64,000 bases of DNA from Shewanella litoralis (GTDB taxonomy: Bacteria > Pseudomonadota > Gammaproteobacteria > Enterobacterales > Shewanellaceae): NCBI RefSeq assembly GCF_009828585.1, contig NZ_WSRZ01000001.1:175382-239381 (forward strand), written 5' to 3'. Position 1 is the stretch's first letter. Each line of letters starts with the position of its first letter. Under the pieces are notes generated by a model. That model was not told where the DNA came from. It did not search any database and saw nothing but the letters and a program-made list of their open reading frames with translations. This document shows positions 16,810 to 26,360 of this stretch, one piece after another. The position numbers were made by a program, and so were the translations under genes.

Positions 16810-18258
16810 TTACTGACCAAAACCGGTATCGGTAATATTCACCTGTGTTACTTCACCGTATTGTGCGGCAATATCGGCAATCTCAGTAGCATTACCAATT
16901 AACACAAACTGCAGGTTTTGCTGCGGAAAATACTGCTTAACCAATCGTTGAGTTTCAGTCAATGTTAACCCATCCACTTTCGCTTGGAACTGGTTAATAA
17001 AGTCATCGCTCATGCCATATAAATACATGTCCGACAGTAATCCAGCAAGCTGGCCGCTAGTTTCGTATTTAGGTGGGAACTGCCCTTTGACGTACGCTTT
17101 GGCTGAGTCTAGCGTCGTTTGATCAATACCCTTTTCCCATAAACGCGAATACGTCAGCAAGGCTAAGTCGATGGCCTCTTTGGTGGTCGACGACTTAGTA
17201 AAGGTACTAATTTGGAATAAGCCAGACTGTGAATATGGGCTAAAGCCAGAGCGAGCACCGTAGGTTAAGCCAGCATTGACACGTAATTCATCATTTAACC
17301 ATGAGGTAAAACGGCCACCTAAAATGGTGTTCACCACCGTTAAACCCACATAATCAGGATTGTCGTAACGAATACCAACACCACCAATTAAAAACGTGGT
17401 TTCAATGGCGTCAGGCTTGTCGACTAACAACACTCTTGGCTTTGTTAGCTTCGGCAAGTCTTGGCTTAGATCTGGTTGCATCACGGTTTCAGTGACCTGC
17501 CAATCGCCAAACGCTTTATTAAGCTTGGCGGTCATCTCAGTAACATCAAAGTCACCGACCACGTTAATGGTCATGTTATTAGGCTGATAGTAACCTTTAT
17601 GGAATGCTCGTAGCTCGTTAGCATTAATGGTGGCGATAGACTCACTGTTGCCAGACGCTGGGTTAGCATAGGGGTGCTGACCAAAAACCAGCTTGCTAAA
17701 GTAGCGGCTAATCACTGCGCGTGGGCTTTCTTTTTGCTGCGATAAGCCAACAATTTCGCGCTGTTTAAGTTTATCAAACTCGGTCGAGTTAAAGTCAGGT
17801 TGGCGAATAACATTACTGAAAATGGCTAACACTGTATCGATGTCTTTAGTCATCATGTTAGCGCGCACGTATGTGCCTTCAGCGTCGGCATTGGTATTCA
17901 CGCTAGCGCCAATAAAGTCCAGCTGTTGCTCAATATCCGCTTTAGATTGACCCGCAGCACCCAACATTAAGCTTTGCGAGGTTAAATAGGCTAAACCTGA
18001 GGTGGTGTCATTAACCGCACCCGCTTTAATCACTGCATCAAGGGTGACTAATGGCACTTCTTTTTGCACCATTAAATTAACGGTTAAGCCGTTATCTAAG
18101 GTCACTTTTTGATAGCTTGGCATCACAAAGCTTGGGGCTGCCGCGACGGGCTCAGTTGTGGTGCTTTGTGTTGCTGCACAACCGGCTAGGCTTAAACTGC
18201 ATGCTAAGGCGATGGCTGATAACGACAAAGTCATTGTTGAATGAGTACTGGTTTTCAT
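16810..18258 (-). CDS. M16-family peptidase-like lipoprotein (non-catalytic partner)
   Basis: 482 residues. Lipobox signal (LACSLSLAGC) predicts envelope anchoring. Two M16 domains are present, but where the zinc motif HxxEH should be it reads GLAYLTSQSLM, so the zinc ligands are missing. The C-terminal half keeps the substrate-site pattern ELRVNAGLTYGARSGFSPYSQSG. This is the usual make-up of the inactive subunit of a heterodimeric M16B protease. Its ATG overlaps the stop of the upstream HxxEH gene by four bases (ATGA), which supports subunit coupling. Confidence 0.88.
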   Translation of the reverse strand: MKTSTHSTMTLSLSAIALACSLSLAGCAATQSTTTEPVAAAPSFVMPSYQKVTLDNGLTVNLMVQKEVPLVTLDAVIKAGAVNDTTSGLAYLTSQSLMLGAAGQSKADIEQQLDFIGASVNTNADAEGTYVRANMMTKDIDTVLAIFSNVIRQPDFNSTEFDKLKQREIVGLSQQKESPRAVISRYFSKLVFGQHPYANPASGNSESIATINANELRAFHKGYYQPNNMTINVVGDFDVTEMTAKLNKAFGDWQVTETVMQPDLSQDLPKLTKPRVLLVDKPDAIETTFLIGGVGIRYDNPDYVGLTVVNTILGGRFTSWLNDELRVNAGLTYGARSGFSPYSQSGLFQISTFTKSSTTKEAIDLALLTYSRLWEKGIDQTTLDSAKAYVKGQFPPKYETSGQLAGLLSDMYLYGMSDDFINQFQAKVDGLTLTETQRLVKQYFPQQNLQFVLIGNATEIADIAAQYGEVTQVNITDTGFGQ

Positions 18259-19583
18259 TTGTCTGACTCCTCAGTCGCAGCGAGCACACCGACAGTGCGA
18301 TTTGCTTTAATTAAATAGGTTTGTGCTACGCGCTGAATATCAGCAGGAGTCACTTTGTTATAGGCTTCTGGGGCATTAAACAGTTTGGTGTAATCACCAA
18401 AATACAGCTCATAGGTGCCCAAGGTGTTGGCTTTACCGTTAATGGTTTCCATGGTTTTATAGAAGTCCATTAACTTGATGTTTTTCACTTTTTCCAGCTC
18501 TTGCTGAGTTACGCCCTGGCTGGCAATTAAATCAATTTGCTCAATAAGCGCACGCTCTAAGGTGTCGGCACTCACACCTGCGTTGGCCACACCCAAGATA
18601 TAAAATAGATTTGGGTCAAATGACATCGGCATATAAGTGTCGGCAGCGACGGCCAATTGCTTATCGACTAACGATTGGTAAAAACGTGAGCTATTGCCCT
18701 CACTTAACATTGAGGCTAATAAGTCCAATGCATAGTAGTCTGCATGGCTTGTGGCTGGCACATGGTAAGCCAACATAATGTTTGGCGTACTTACCGATTC
18801 TTTTTTAACAAACACACGGCGCTCACCTTTTTGTTCAGGTTCTACTGTGCGCACGGCTTTTGGCGGTGCCTGAGCAGGAATAGGCGCAAAGTATTGGTCA
18901 GCCAAAGCTTTTACCTGGGCAAGCTTTACATCACCAGTAATCACCACTAACGCATTGTTCGGCGCATAATAGGTTTTATGGTATTGCTGTAAATCTTCAA
19001 GAGTCCATGCGGAAATGTCTGACTCATAACCAATAACCGACCAGCTATAAGGATGCGCTGAAAATGCCACGCTTTTTAGGGCTTCTTGAATGGTGCGCCA
19101 GTTAGAGTTCTCAAGCCCGGTTGTGCGCTCAGATTGCACAACGCCACGCTCGCTTTCGACCATTTCAGGGTCAATATCTAAGTTGGCGATACGGTCAGAC
19201 TCAAGATCAAAAATCGTTTCAATACCACTGGCAGGGAACCAATCGGTATACACGGTTAAGTCTTCACTGGTATAGGCATTATTAGCGCCACCCGCGGCTT
19301 CCATAGTGCGGTCGAACATTTTAGGGCCAAACTTTTTTGAACCGTTAAACATCATGTGTTCAAAAAAGTGCGAAATACCGGTAATGCCCGGGACTTCGTT
19401 GCGCGAACCGACTTTCCAAAAAATGTACATGTTGGCATTGGGGATTGAGCTGTCCTCAAGCACCATGATTTTCATGCCATTGTCTAAGGTAAAACTATTG
19501 ATGTCTTCAGCCTGTGTTGCCGACACTGTGGGCGTGCTTAGCACGCCTAATGTCATCAACAAGGCGATGAGTTTACGAGTCAT
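18255..19583 (-). CDS. M16-family zinc metallopeptidase (catalytic partner), exported
   Basis: 442 residues. Signal peptide MTRKLIALLMTLGVLSTPTVSA. The inverted zinc motif HFFEH is at 72-76, with the third ligand Glu152 in RGVVQSER, exactly 76 residues downstream as in pitrilysins. A second M16 domain follows. It likely cleaves peptides or small proteins in the periplasm together with the adjoining lipoprotein subunit. GAGCAAG precedes the ATG. An exported M20 hydrolase ends 43 bases upstream, so the three genes could be one peptide-degradation operon. Confidence 0.92.
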   Translation of the reverse strand: MTRKLIALLMTLGVLSTPTVSATQAEDINSFTLDNGMKIMVLEDSSIPNANMYIFWKVGSRNEVPGITGISHFFEHMMFNGSKKFGPKMFDRTMEAAGGANNAYTSEDLTVYTDWFPASGIETIFDLESDRIANLDIDPEMVESERGVVQSERTTGLENSNWRTIQEALKSVAFSAHPYSWSVIGYESDISAWTLEDLQQYHKTYYAPNNALVVITGDVKLAQVKALADQYFAPIPAQAPPKAVRTVEPEQKGERRVFVKKESVSTPNIMLAYHVPATSHADYYALDLLASMLSEGNSSRFYQSLVDKQLAVAADTYMPMSFDPNLFYILGVANAGVSADTLERALIEQIDLIASQGVTQQELEKVKNIKLMDFYKTMETINGKANTLGTYELYFGDYTKLFNAPEAYNKVTPADIQRVAQTYLIKANRTVGVLAATEESDK

Positions 19584-19626
19584 ATCTTGCTCCTTGAGCG
19601 ATTATCCATGGTGAATCAAAATGGGT

Positions 19627-20934
19627 TTATTGTGCCGCTTCCAGTGCGGTTAAGGCAACCTGGGTCATGGTTTGCACGCCTACTTTTAGCGCGCTTTCAT
19701 CAACATAAAATGCCGGTGAGTGATTACTGGCTACCTGGCTGATATCTTTGTCTGTTGGTGTTACACCTAAAAAGAAGAACATCCCTGGGGTTTCTAACGC
19801 ATAGTAAGAAAAGTCTTCTGCTCCGGTTATTAATCCCGGCTCAATCAGCATATTGTCGCCCACAACAGAGGCTATCACTGGGCGCATTTTACTGACCAAC
19901 TCAGGGTTATTTACGGTGACCGGATAACCCGATTGGATCTCCGTCACTGCGGTAGCACCAAGGGTTTTGGCAGCATTAGTGGCAATTTCAGCCAGCTTAA
20001 TTTTAATGTCGGCGCGCATATCCTGATCAAAGGTGCGAATCGTACCAATAAGCTCTACTTCATCAGGAATAATGTTTGAGCGAATGCCGCCATTAATGGC
20101 GCCAAAGCTAACTACTGCAGGCGCTTTGGTAATATCGACCTGACGGCTAATAATGGTTTGCACACTGTTAATAATTTGTGCTGACGCCACGATTGGGTCA
20201 ACACCACTCCAGGGACGCGAGCCATGGGTTTGCCTGCCCGTCACTTTAATACTAAATGAATCTTCGCTGGCCATGGCAGGGCCAGAGCGCAAACCAATCA
20301 CGCCCGTTGGCATACTTGAGGTAACGTGCATACCAAACACTTGCTCAGGTTTACGCTTAGCAAATAAGCCTTCTTTTAGCATTAACTCAGCGCCGCCTTG
20401 CTCACCTTCTGGTGCGCCCTCTTCGGCCGGCTGGAAAATAAACATCACATCACCGGCCAGGCTGTCTTTTACTTTCACGAGGTTTTCGGCCACCCCCATT
20501 AACATCGCGACATGCGTATCGTGACCACAAGCATGCATTACTCCGACTTTTTGGCCGCGATAAGTGTCAGTGGCTTTAGAAGCAAAAGGTAAATCAACCA
20601 CTTCGGTAACGGGCAGTGCGTCCATGTCGGCACGTAAACCAATTAATGGCCCAGGCTTACCGCCTTTCAGTATCGCCACCACACCTGTGTGAGCAATACC
20701 CGTTTGCACCTCAAGCCCGAGTGATTTGAGGTGTTGCTCAATCACTTTACTGGTGCGAAACTCACGATTAGATAATTCAGGATGTTGATGAAGGTCGCGG
20801 CGCCATGCAATCACCTTGCTTTCGACTTGAGCGGTTAATTCTGCAGCATTAGGCACACTGGCCACGGTAGATGAGCTGTAAGCACTGCTAGCAAATACAC
20901 TGGCAAGCATGAAAGCGAGGGAGGTCAGGCGCAT
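19627..20934 (-). CDS. Exported M20-family amidohydrolase
   Basis: 435 residues. Signal peptide MRLTSLAFMLASVFASSAYS. M20D/amidohydrolase motifs: WRRDLHQHPELSNREF, LRADMDALPVTE, the metal-binding ACGHDTHVAML, FIFQPAEEGAPEGEQGGA with the catalytic Glu, FGMHVTSSMPTG, and TGAEDFSYYA near the end. Relatives hydrolyse N-acyl amino acids such as hippurate or indole-acetyl conjugates; substrate not known. Unlike most such enzymes it is exported. First gene of a run with two M16 genes. Confidence 0.9.
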   Translation of the reverse strand: MRLTSLAFMLASVFASSAYSSSTVASVPNAAELTAQVESKVIAWRRDLHQHPELSNREFRTSKVIEQHLKSLGLEVQTGIAHTGVVAILKGGKPGPLIGLRADMDALPVTEVVDLPFASKATDTYRGQKVGVMHACGHDTHVAMLMGVAENLVKVKDSLAGDVMFIFQPAEEGAPEGEQGGAELMLKEGLFAKRKPEQVFGMHVTSSMPTGVIGLRSGPAMASEDSFSIKVTGRQTHGSRPWSGVDPIVASAQIINSVQTIISRQVDITKAPAVVSFGAINGGIRSNIIPDEVELIGTIRTFDQDMRADIKIKLAEIATNAAKTLGATAVTEIQSGYPVTVNNPELVSKMRPVIASVVGDNMLIEPGLITGAEDFSYYALETPGMFFFLGVTPTDKDISQVASNHSPAFYVDESALKVGVQTMTQVALTALEAAQ

Positions 20935-21062
20935 GTAAGGTCCATTTTTATTGTTATTTGAGCAACAAAACTACCCTGAAACGCCTCATTTGTTAACTGT
21001 TTTACCGATTTACCCTAAATGCAATTGTATCTATTTATTAACATACTTAAGCAACATGCCAT

Positions 21063-21701
21063 TTATATGGATGGTAGCTGTAAAAATACGACATCATTGT
21101 CGATGATTTCAAGTTGCCAACCCCGTTGCTGTGCCAGCCATTCAAAGGTCTCGACTGAGTAAAAATTAATATGGGTTGGGTCACTTTTATAGTGCCAATT
21201 AATAAAAGCCTCTAAGCCAAGCACCCGCTTAGTCATAATAGCTAAAATGCCGCCGGGTAACAGCAGTTGGCTTAAGCGTTCTATTAACTGATGAGCATCG
21301 GCAATGTGTTCTATCACCTCGGTTAAACACACAAAATCATATTGCTGATTAAGCACCTGAGTATCTGGATGATAAAACAAATCATAATTAGCGACACTGA
21401 CCCCCTGGGCTACAGCCATTTGACTGAGCACAGCGCCTTCGCCGCAGCCAAAATCTAAGCCTTTGGCATTAAGCCCAGTACGAGCAAGTAGTGGCGTAAG
21501 TGTACGCGACAAAAACCGTTGGTAACCGGCATCAGCAAAGTCATTATCGTGTAAGTCATATTGAGCTTTTTCTGCTGTCTCATCTAAATAAAACTGCGCG
21601 GGTACCGACACTAAATGACAGTTCGGGCAACGTACATACTGACGATTTTTATCTTGATGAAAAGCAAGGGTTTGCTGATGACACAATGGGCAGGACGACA
21701 A
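21063..21701 (-). CDS. Class I SAM-dependent methyltransferase with zinc-ribbon N-terminus
   Basis: About 212 residues. N-terminal zinc ribbon CPLC...CPNC (about 4-30), then a Methyltransf_23-type fold: GLDFGCGEGAVL (SAM loop), LTEVIEHIADAHQLI and LLPGGILAIMTKR. Substrate unknown. No ATG is available at the front; the TTG at 21701 has GGAG 8 bases upstream and is preferred. A TTG at 21725 would add MPCFGVLS. Last gene of a minus-strand group with the coiled-coil protein and tapT. Confidence 0.82.
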   Translation of the reverse strand: MSSCPLCHQQTLAFHQDKNRQYVRCPNCHLVSVPAQFYLDETAEKAQYDLHDNDFADAGYQRFLSRTLTPLLARTGLNAKGLDFGCGEGAVLSQMAVAQGVSVANYDLFYHPDTQVLNQQYDFVCLTEVIEHIADAHQLIERLSQLLLPGGILAIMTKRVLGLEAFINWHYKSDPTHINFYSVETFEWLAQQRGWQLEIIDNDVVFLQLPSI

Positions 21702-21734
21702 AGACAACACTCCAAAACAAGGCAAATATGGTAA

Positions 21735-22115
21735 CTACTCAGACTGCGCTGGGTCGCTGGTTTCTTTCGGGATTTTACGAGTTTGCGCCGCAGCCTCTTG
21801 CGCTTGCTGTAAGTATTTTTGCTCACGGGTTAAACGTTGTTCAGATTGCGCCTGCGCTTTTTCGAGCTGCTGCGCTTCCCAGTCATTTGCTTCATGCTTT
21901 GCTAACACTTTTTGTTCACGCTCAGCAGTGGCATTGGCGGCATCACGGGCTTTTTGCAATTGGCTTTGTTCAAGTTCGGCTGATTCAATGCGCGCTTGTT
22001 CGCCCTTCTCTGACAGGGTCATTTTTTTATGCGGCTTGTCTGTCGCATGAGCATTGACCGTAAGCATGCTGGCGGCGCACATTAACAAAATCGTTCCAAT
22101 AAGGCGAATATTCAT
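21735..22115 (-). CDS. Exported coiled-coil protein of unknown function
   Basis: 126 residues. Signal peptide MNIRLIGTILLMCAASMLTVNAHA, then an almost uninterrupted charged helix rich in Glu, Gln, Lys and Ala (LSEKGEQARIESAELEQSQL, REQKVLAKHEANDWEAQQLE). It probably forms a periplasmic coiled coil. 19 bases separate it from tapT upstream. No family recognised with confidence. Confidence 0.65.
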   Translation of the reverse strand: MNIRLIGTILLMCAASMLTVNAHATDKPHKKMTLSEKGEQARIESAELEQSQLQKARDAANATAEREQKVLAKHEANDWEAQQLEKAQAQSEQRLTREQKYLQQAQEAAAQTRKIPKETSDPAQSE

Positions 22116-22134
22116 AAGTACTATCCTTTGAGTC

Positions 22135-22746
22135 CTATCCCTTAAGTTTATCGCTATTATAGCGCTGACGAACTGCCGCTGGCATAGCGGTTAACTTATG
22201 GTGCACCATTGCGTTAAACACTGCAAATATTGGCGTGATATCGGCGCCAGGCTCCAGACTTGCTAAGGTATAAGCCGCAGCCTCAAGGGTAGATAAACTG
22301 TCACTGCGTTTGGCTTTGCGGATCACATATTGCGACTCATCATCACACTCAAGGTGCAATGACGGATAGTTAAGTAACCAGGGATTGAGCTGTAACATAC
22401 GGTACGCTTTGCGCCAGGTGCCATCAATTAGCACGATAATCGCTTTATTATCGGCTTCAACCTCACTCGCCGCTTTGCTGTGATCATTTGGGTACACAAT
22501 AAACACAGGCCGAGTTTGCGCGGCTAAATACCCTTGCAACTCAGCAAAATCCTCTGCGGTTTCACCGACATAAATCTGAGTTTGTGGCAATGCAAGTTGG
22601 AGCAACCTGACGGTATTTTTAGCATGCTCCACCTCAGATGGATGCTGCATAATAATAATGTCAGTAACAGTTGCTGTCGGTTTTACTGCATGACAAATGC
22701 AAGCTGACTGTGGGTATTGGCAATTAATACAATAACTTCTGCTCAT
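22135..22746 (-). CDS. tapT: tRNA-uridine aminocarboxypropyltransferase (DTW domain)
   Basis: Makes acp3U47 in tRNA from S-adenosylmethionine. 203 residues. An N-terminal Cys cluster (CINCQYPQSACICH) probably binds zinc. QHPSEVEHAKNTVRLL precedes the DTW signature, here VLIDGTWRKAYRML with Gly inserted between D and TW as in many members. RKAKRSDSLSTLEAAAYTLA follows. Highly typical of TapT/YfiP. Confidence 0.9.
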   Translation of the reverse strand: MSRSYCINCQYPQSACICHAVKPTATVTDIIIMQHPSEVEHAKNTVRLLQLALPQTQIYVGETAEDFAELQGYLAAQTRPVFIVYPNDHSKAASEVEADNKAIIVLIDGTWRKAYRMLQLNPWLLNYPSLHLECDDESQYVIRKAKRSDSLSTLEAAAYTLASLEPGADITPIFAVFNAMVHHKLTAMPAAVRQRYNSDKLKG

Positions 22747-22833
22747 ATTTAATCTTATTTATGTTGCAATTTTGTAAAGTGCAATCCAGTATATCGCACT
22801 CTGATGATATCACCTCAAGGAAGAACCACTATT

Positions 22834-23844
22834 ATGACAAGAGTTATCACGACAACTAAGGCAATAACAATGACTACTGGGTCTATTGCCTTAATGCTCG
22901 CGCTTTCTACAAGTTCGGTTTATGCCGCTCAAGATAATGCCTATCACCACGAGGCTGAAATAGGCTTTTTAGATTCAGACGATGGCGGTAATGGTATATT
23001 TAATGCCAACTATCGTTACTATTTTAAAGCGGTTGAACAAGCAGACAAGCCCTATGCGCTCGCTGACTTTTTTCACCAAGGGTCAAAGGTTGCAGTACGT
23101 TATTCTACTTCTGATTTCGATGATATATATGAACTTTCTGGCCAATATGTTTTTGACTCTAATTGGTTTATCAATGCAGAAGTGAGTCAGGTAGACTTTG
23201 AGGAAGATGAATACTCTACCACTCTTGATAGCTTCACCATATACGCTGTCAATCTAGGGTATTTTTTCACAGACCATTCAGCTTTAACCCTAGGTTACAG
23301 CACTATGTCTGAATCTAAAGCAGCAAGCTTTACATCTGCAAGCTATAACTCTGAAGGATATTACAGTAATGACTTTGATGCTTTCCGTTTAACTTATGAG
23401 CACTTTATTCCACTGCAATCAACCGTTGGAGTGATGCTTACAGGTACATTGGCTTACAGCGATGAGCAATATAGTGATCGTTTTTCAAACTCCAACACTA
23501 ATGACCAAGGGCAAGTAACAAACAGCAATTCTGAGCAGAATATTACTTACGATAGATATAATGTTGCCATTAATGCCGATTGGTATATTAATAATTCATG
23601 GTCTGTCGGTGCTGTTATTGAGCAAGGTAATACTAATACTCATTATTATTTCAGTAGTACCAATTATGACGATGTAGGCAGTATTGACCAAACAGACACA
23701 TCTACTAGCATAAACACACGCTATACATGGCGTTTTGCCGATATATTCTCAGCTAAGTTCTCACTTAGCCATTCAAATTTCGATGGCGAATATGAGAACG
23801 ACTCACAAACTAACTTTAGTGTAGGCGTTAACGCGCGCTTCTAA
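22834..23844 (+). CDS. Putative outer-membrane beta-barrel (porin-like)
   Basis: 336 residues. Signal peptide of the form MTRVITTTKAITMTTGSIAL...SSVYAA. The mature part is made of amphipathic strands rich in Tyr, Ser, Asp and Asn, and it ends NFSVGVNARF, the terminal-Phe signature recognised by the BAM complex. Cargo unknown. ATG 22834 follows AAGGAAG at a long spacing; ATG 22804 and ATG 22870 are alternatives, but the latter would lose the basic N-region of the signal peptide. Transcribed toward a minus-strand terminator at 23861. Confidence 0.75.
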   Translation: MTRVITTTKAITMTTGSIALMLALSTSSVYAAQDNAYHHEAEIGFLDSDDGGNGIFNANYRYYFKAVEQADKPYALADFFHQGSKVAVRYSTSDFDDIYELSGQYVFDSNWFINAEVSQVDFEEDEYSTTLDSFTIYAVNLGYFFTDHSALTLGYSTMSESKAASFTSASYNSEGYYSNDFDAFRLTYEHFIPLQSTVGVMLTGTLAYSDEQYSDRFSNSNTNDQGQVTNSNSEQNITYDRYNVAINADWYINNSWSVGAVIEQGNTNTHYYFSSTNYDDVGSIDQTDTSTSINTRYTWRFADIFSAKFSLSHSNFDGEYENDSQTNFSVGVNARF

Positions 23845-23860
23845 GCAACCTCGTATTGAG

Positions 23861-23899
23861 AAAAAAATACCCGCAGAATGTGGTTAGCATTCTGCGGGT
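23861..23899 (-). terminator. Rho-independent terminator after the Bcr-type exporter
   Basis: Twelve-base perfect stem ACCCGCAGAATG/CATTCTGCGGGT with a 7-base loop, and a seven-T tract on the minus strand. The hairpin could also end the convergent porin transcript. Confidence 0.85.
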
Positions 23900-23944
23900 T
23901 AAAGGTGATATTACTAATATTTAACCTGAGTTCGGGTTGTTTAA

Positions 23945-25150
23945 TTAATCGTGTTGTAGTTGCTCTTGATGCAGATGGCTTAAACGGTTCATTGCCATCA
24001 TGGCGAGCAACACACTGCAAAATCCACCCATCACAATCGCAATGGCATAAGGTGCAGGTATGTCTGTTAACTGGATAAGTGCGGTTAAAATCGATGCGCC
24101 GCTCATTTGAATACAACCTAACATTGCCGTTGCAGTCCCTGCGCGTTCACCAAAGGCCGATAACGCCATACTAGTAGCAGGTCCAAGCAATAGGGCAAAA
24201 CCAACACATAGCAACATCATCGGTGCCATAAAGGCAATAGCAGCAGTAATGCCTTGCTCTGGCCCCACTAATTGCAATACCACTTCAACCACAGCCGCTA
24301 ATACCATTAACGACAACGCCACTATTACACCAGGGCGATTACCAATGCGTTTAATCAATACTGGCGCAGCAAAACAGGCCACGACGTTCACTAAGGCATT
24401 GACGCCAAATAAACCACTAAACATCAGTTCTGATATACCTAAGTGGCCAATTAACCATACGGGTGAGTATGATACGTAACATAAAATAGAAGCCATCGCG
24501 ATCATGCAACATGAGGCATAAAACATAAAGTGAGCATCACCAAGTACTGGCTTATAGCGACCCCAACGATAAAGTGGACCGGTGCTGTCAGTGTTAAGTG
24601 GACGCGTTTCCGGGAAACGGAAACCGACAATAAACAATACGATTACGGCATAAATGGCCATAAAGATAAAAGTGGATCGCCAGCCAAACTGTAATGCCAA
24701 CAAACCACCTAAGGTAGGAGCCAATGCGGGTACCACACAGATAGCGCCATTTAAATAACTGTACATCGACACACTTTGCTTGCGATCGTAACAGTCGCGC
24801 ACCGCACTAAACACCACAATAGAGGTAGAACATGCAGCTAACCCTTGAAACACACGGGCAATTTGCAACAGTTCAAATTCAACCGCATACGCGCCTAATA
24901 AACTGCTGATACCGTAAAGTACGATACCAAATAAGGCCACAGGCCTGCGGCCAAAACGGTCAGCTAAAGGACCAATTAATATCTGGCCAACACCCATAGC
25001 AAATAAAAATAATACTAAAGTAGACTGAACCTCACTGTTCGACACCCCATACTCAAGCGCCATTGTTGGCATAGAGGGAAGATAGATATCGATGGCTAAT
25101 GGGCTTAGTAGCACCATAAACATCAATAATGGCAGTAGGTTACGATGCAT
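23945..25150 (-). CDS. Bcr/CflA-family MFS drug exporter
   Basis: 401 residues, 12 predicted membrane helices. Proton-driven drug efflux family (DHA1). Signatures: SPLAIDIYLPSMPTMA in TM1, VQSTLVLFLFAMGVGQILIGPLADRFGRRPV (motif A across TM2-3), and RVFQGLAACSTSIVVFSAVRD for motif C region. Closest to Bcr (bicyclomycin, sulfonamide) or EmrD types; substrate cannot be told. A LysR regulator is divergent 125 bases away and is the likely controller. Confidence 0.88.
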   Translation of the reverse strand: MHRNLLPLLMFMVLLSPLAIDIYLPSMPTMALEYGVSNSEVQSTLVLFLFAMGVGQILIGPLADRFGRRPVALFGIVLYGISSLLGAYAVEFELLQIARVFQGLAACSTSIVVFSAVRDCYDRKQSVSMYSYLNGAICVVPALAPTLGGLLALQFGWRSTFIFMAIYAVIVLFIVGFRFPETRPLNTDSTGPLYRWGRYKPVLGDAHFMFYASCCMIAMASILCYVSYSPVWLIGHLGISELMFSGLFGVNALVNVVACFAAPVLIKRIGNRPGVIVALSLMVLAAVVEVVLQLVGPEQGITAAIAFMAPMMLLCVGFALLLGPATSMALSAFGERAGTATAMLGCIQMSGASILTALIQLTDIPAPYAIAIVMGGFCSVLLAMMAMNRLSHLHQEQLQHD

Positions 25151-25212
25151 AATATTCTTTCTCTTTGTGAAAACAAGCTAAAGGTCACCCTTAATGGAGC
25201 GCTATGATAAGT

Positions 25213-25265
25213 CAAATGGAGGTATGAACGGAAATGATATAAAATCCAAAGTGAATTTCCATTTG
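25213..25265. promoter_or_regulatory. Possible operator between the exporter and its LysR regulator
   Basis: CAAATGGA (25213-25220) and TCCATTTG (25258-25265) are perfect inverted half-sites 37 bases apart in a 125-base divergent gap. LysR regulators bind paired sites in such gaps. Chance occurrence cannot be excluded. Confidence 0.35.
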
Positions 25266-25275
25266 AGAATATCTA

Positions 25276-26268
25276 ATGAACCTAGATAACCTAGCGCGTG
25301 TTGACCTTAATTTACTGGTTATTTTACAAGTGCTGCTTGAGGAGCAAAGTGTCACTCGAGCGGCCCACCGTTTGCACCTGAGCCAATCAGCGGTAAGCAA
25401 AAGTTTAAACCGTCTACGCGAAGCATTAGATGACCCATTATTTCAACGCACAGCTCATGGACTTAAGCCGACCGCGCATGCGTTAGCTTTACGACAAAAG
25501 CTTTTGCCAGTACTGCAAAACTTATATCAGTTAACTCAACCACCCACATTTCATCCTGCCAGTAGCCAGCGCCATTTTACCTTTTCTATGGTCGAAAGTG
25601 CTTATGAAACATTAATTCCGTATTTTATCGGACCATTGTTACAACAAGCACCGTCTGTAAAATTAGACTCATATGTGTGGACTGAAAAATCGATGCAAGA
25701 TTTACAACAAGGGCAAATCGATTTTGGGATTGCGGGCCGGGATATTCATCCACAAAGCGATTTCAAAATAGAGCATGTTCCAGAAGGCATTGAATATCAG
25801 ACACTGTTTAACGACCATCAGGTGTGTTTAGTACGCAAAAACCATCCTATTTTAAAGGTTGTTAAATCGGGTAAATGGGATCAAGATCAATACCTAGCCA
25901 TGTCTCACGTACAAGTTAGATGTGAAGGCAACGATTGGTGGGCGCTAGATTACCACTTAGCCAATTTAGGTCTGCACCGCCACTTATCAACCACAGTGCC
26001 AGACTTTTACGGCGCCGCCAGTGTGTGTGCACATACCGACCTTATTTTTACCCTGCCATCGAGTTTTGCCATTCATGCACAAAAACTCTATTCGTTGGAG
26101 TCGATCCCATTACCATTTGACTTTATGCCGATGGCGTATGTGTTTTTATGGCACGAGCGTAATAACCAGGAACCTGGACATCAATGGTTTCGAGAGCTTA
26201 TTTTTAACGGTGTCGATAACGCCATTGCCAACAACCACATTATCCAAACAGGTCTACCAAAAGGATAA
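25276..26268 (+). CDS. LysR-family transcriptional regulator
   Basis: 330 residues. Winged helix-turn-helix at about 8-65 (LVILQVLLEEQSVTRAAHRL, LSQSAVSKSLNRLREALDDPLF). The effector domain (about 95-300) is of the NodD/ToxR type (FTFSMVESAYETLIPYFIGP). Divergent from the Bcr-type exporter, which it probably regulates. Confidence 0.9.
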   Translation: MNLDNLARVDLNLLVILQVLLEEQSVTRAAHRLHLSQSAVSKSLNRLREALDDPLFQRTAHGLKPTAHALALRQKLLPVLQNLYQLTQPPTFHPASSQRHFTFSMVESAYETLIPYFIGPLLQQAPSVKLDSYVWTEKSMQDLQQGQIDFGIAGRDIHPQSDFKIEHVPEGIEYQTLFNDHQVCLVRKNHPILKVVKSGKWDQDQYLAMSHVQVRCEGNDWWALDYHLANLGLHRHLSTTVPDFYGAASVCAHTDLIFTLPSSFAIHAQKLYSLESIPLPFDFMPMAYVFLWHERNNQEPGHQWFRELIFNGVDNAIANNHIIQTGLPKG

Positions 26269-26360
26269 ATACTCGAGGAAAGCGTGAACTTTTGCGGCTT
26301 ACATAACTCAAAATATTACTCATGCTTTAGCGACTAGTTATTTACGGTAAAGGAACCACA

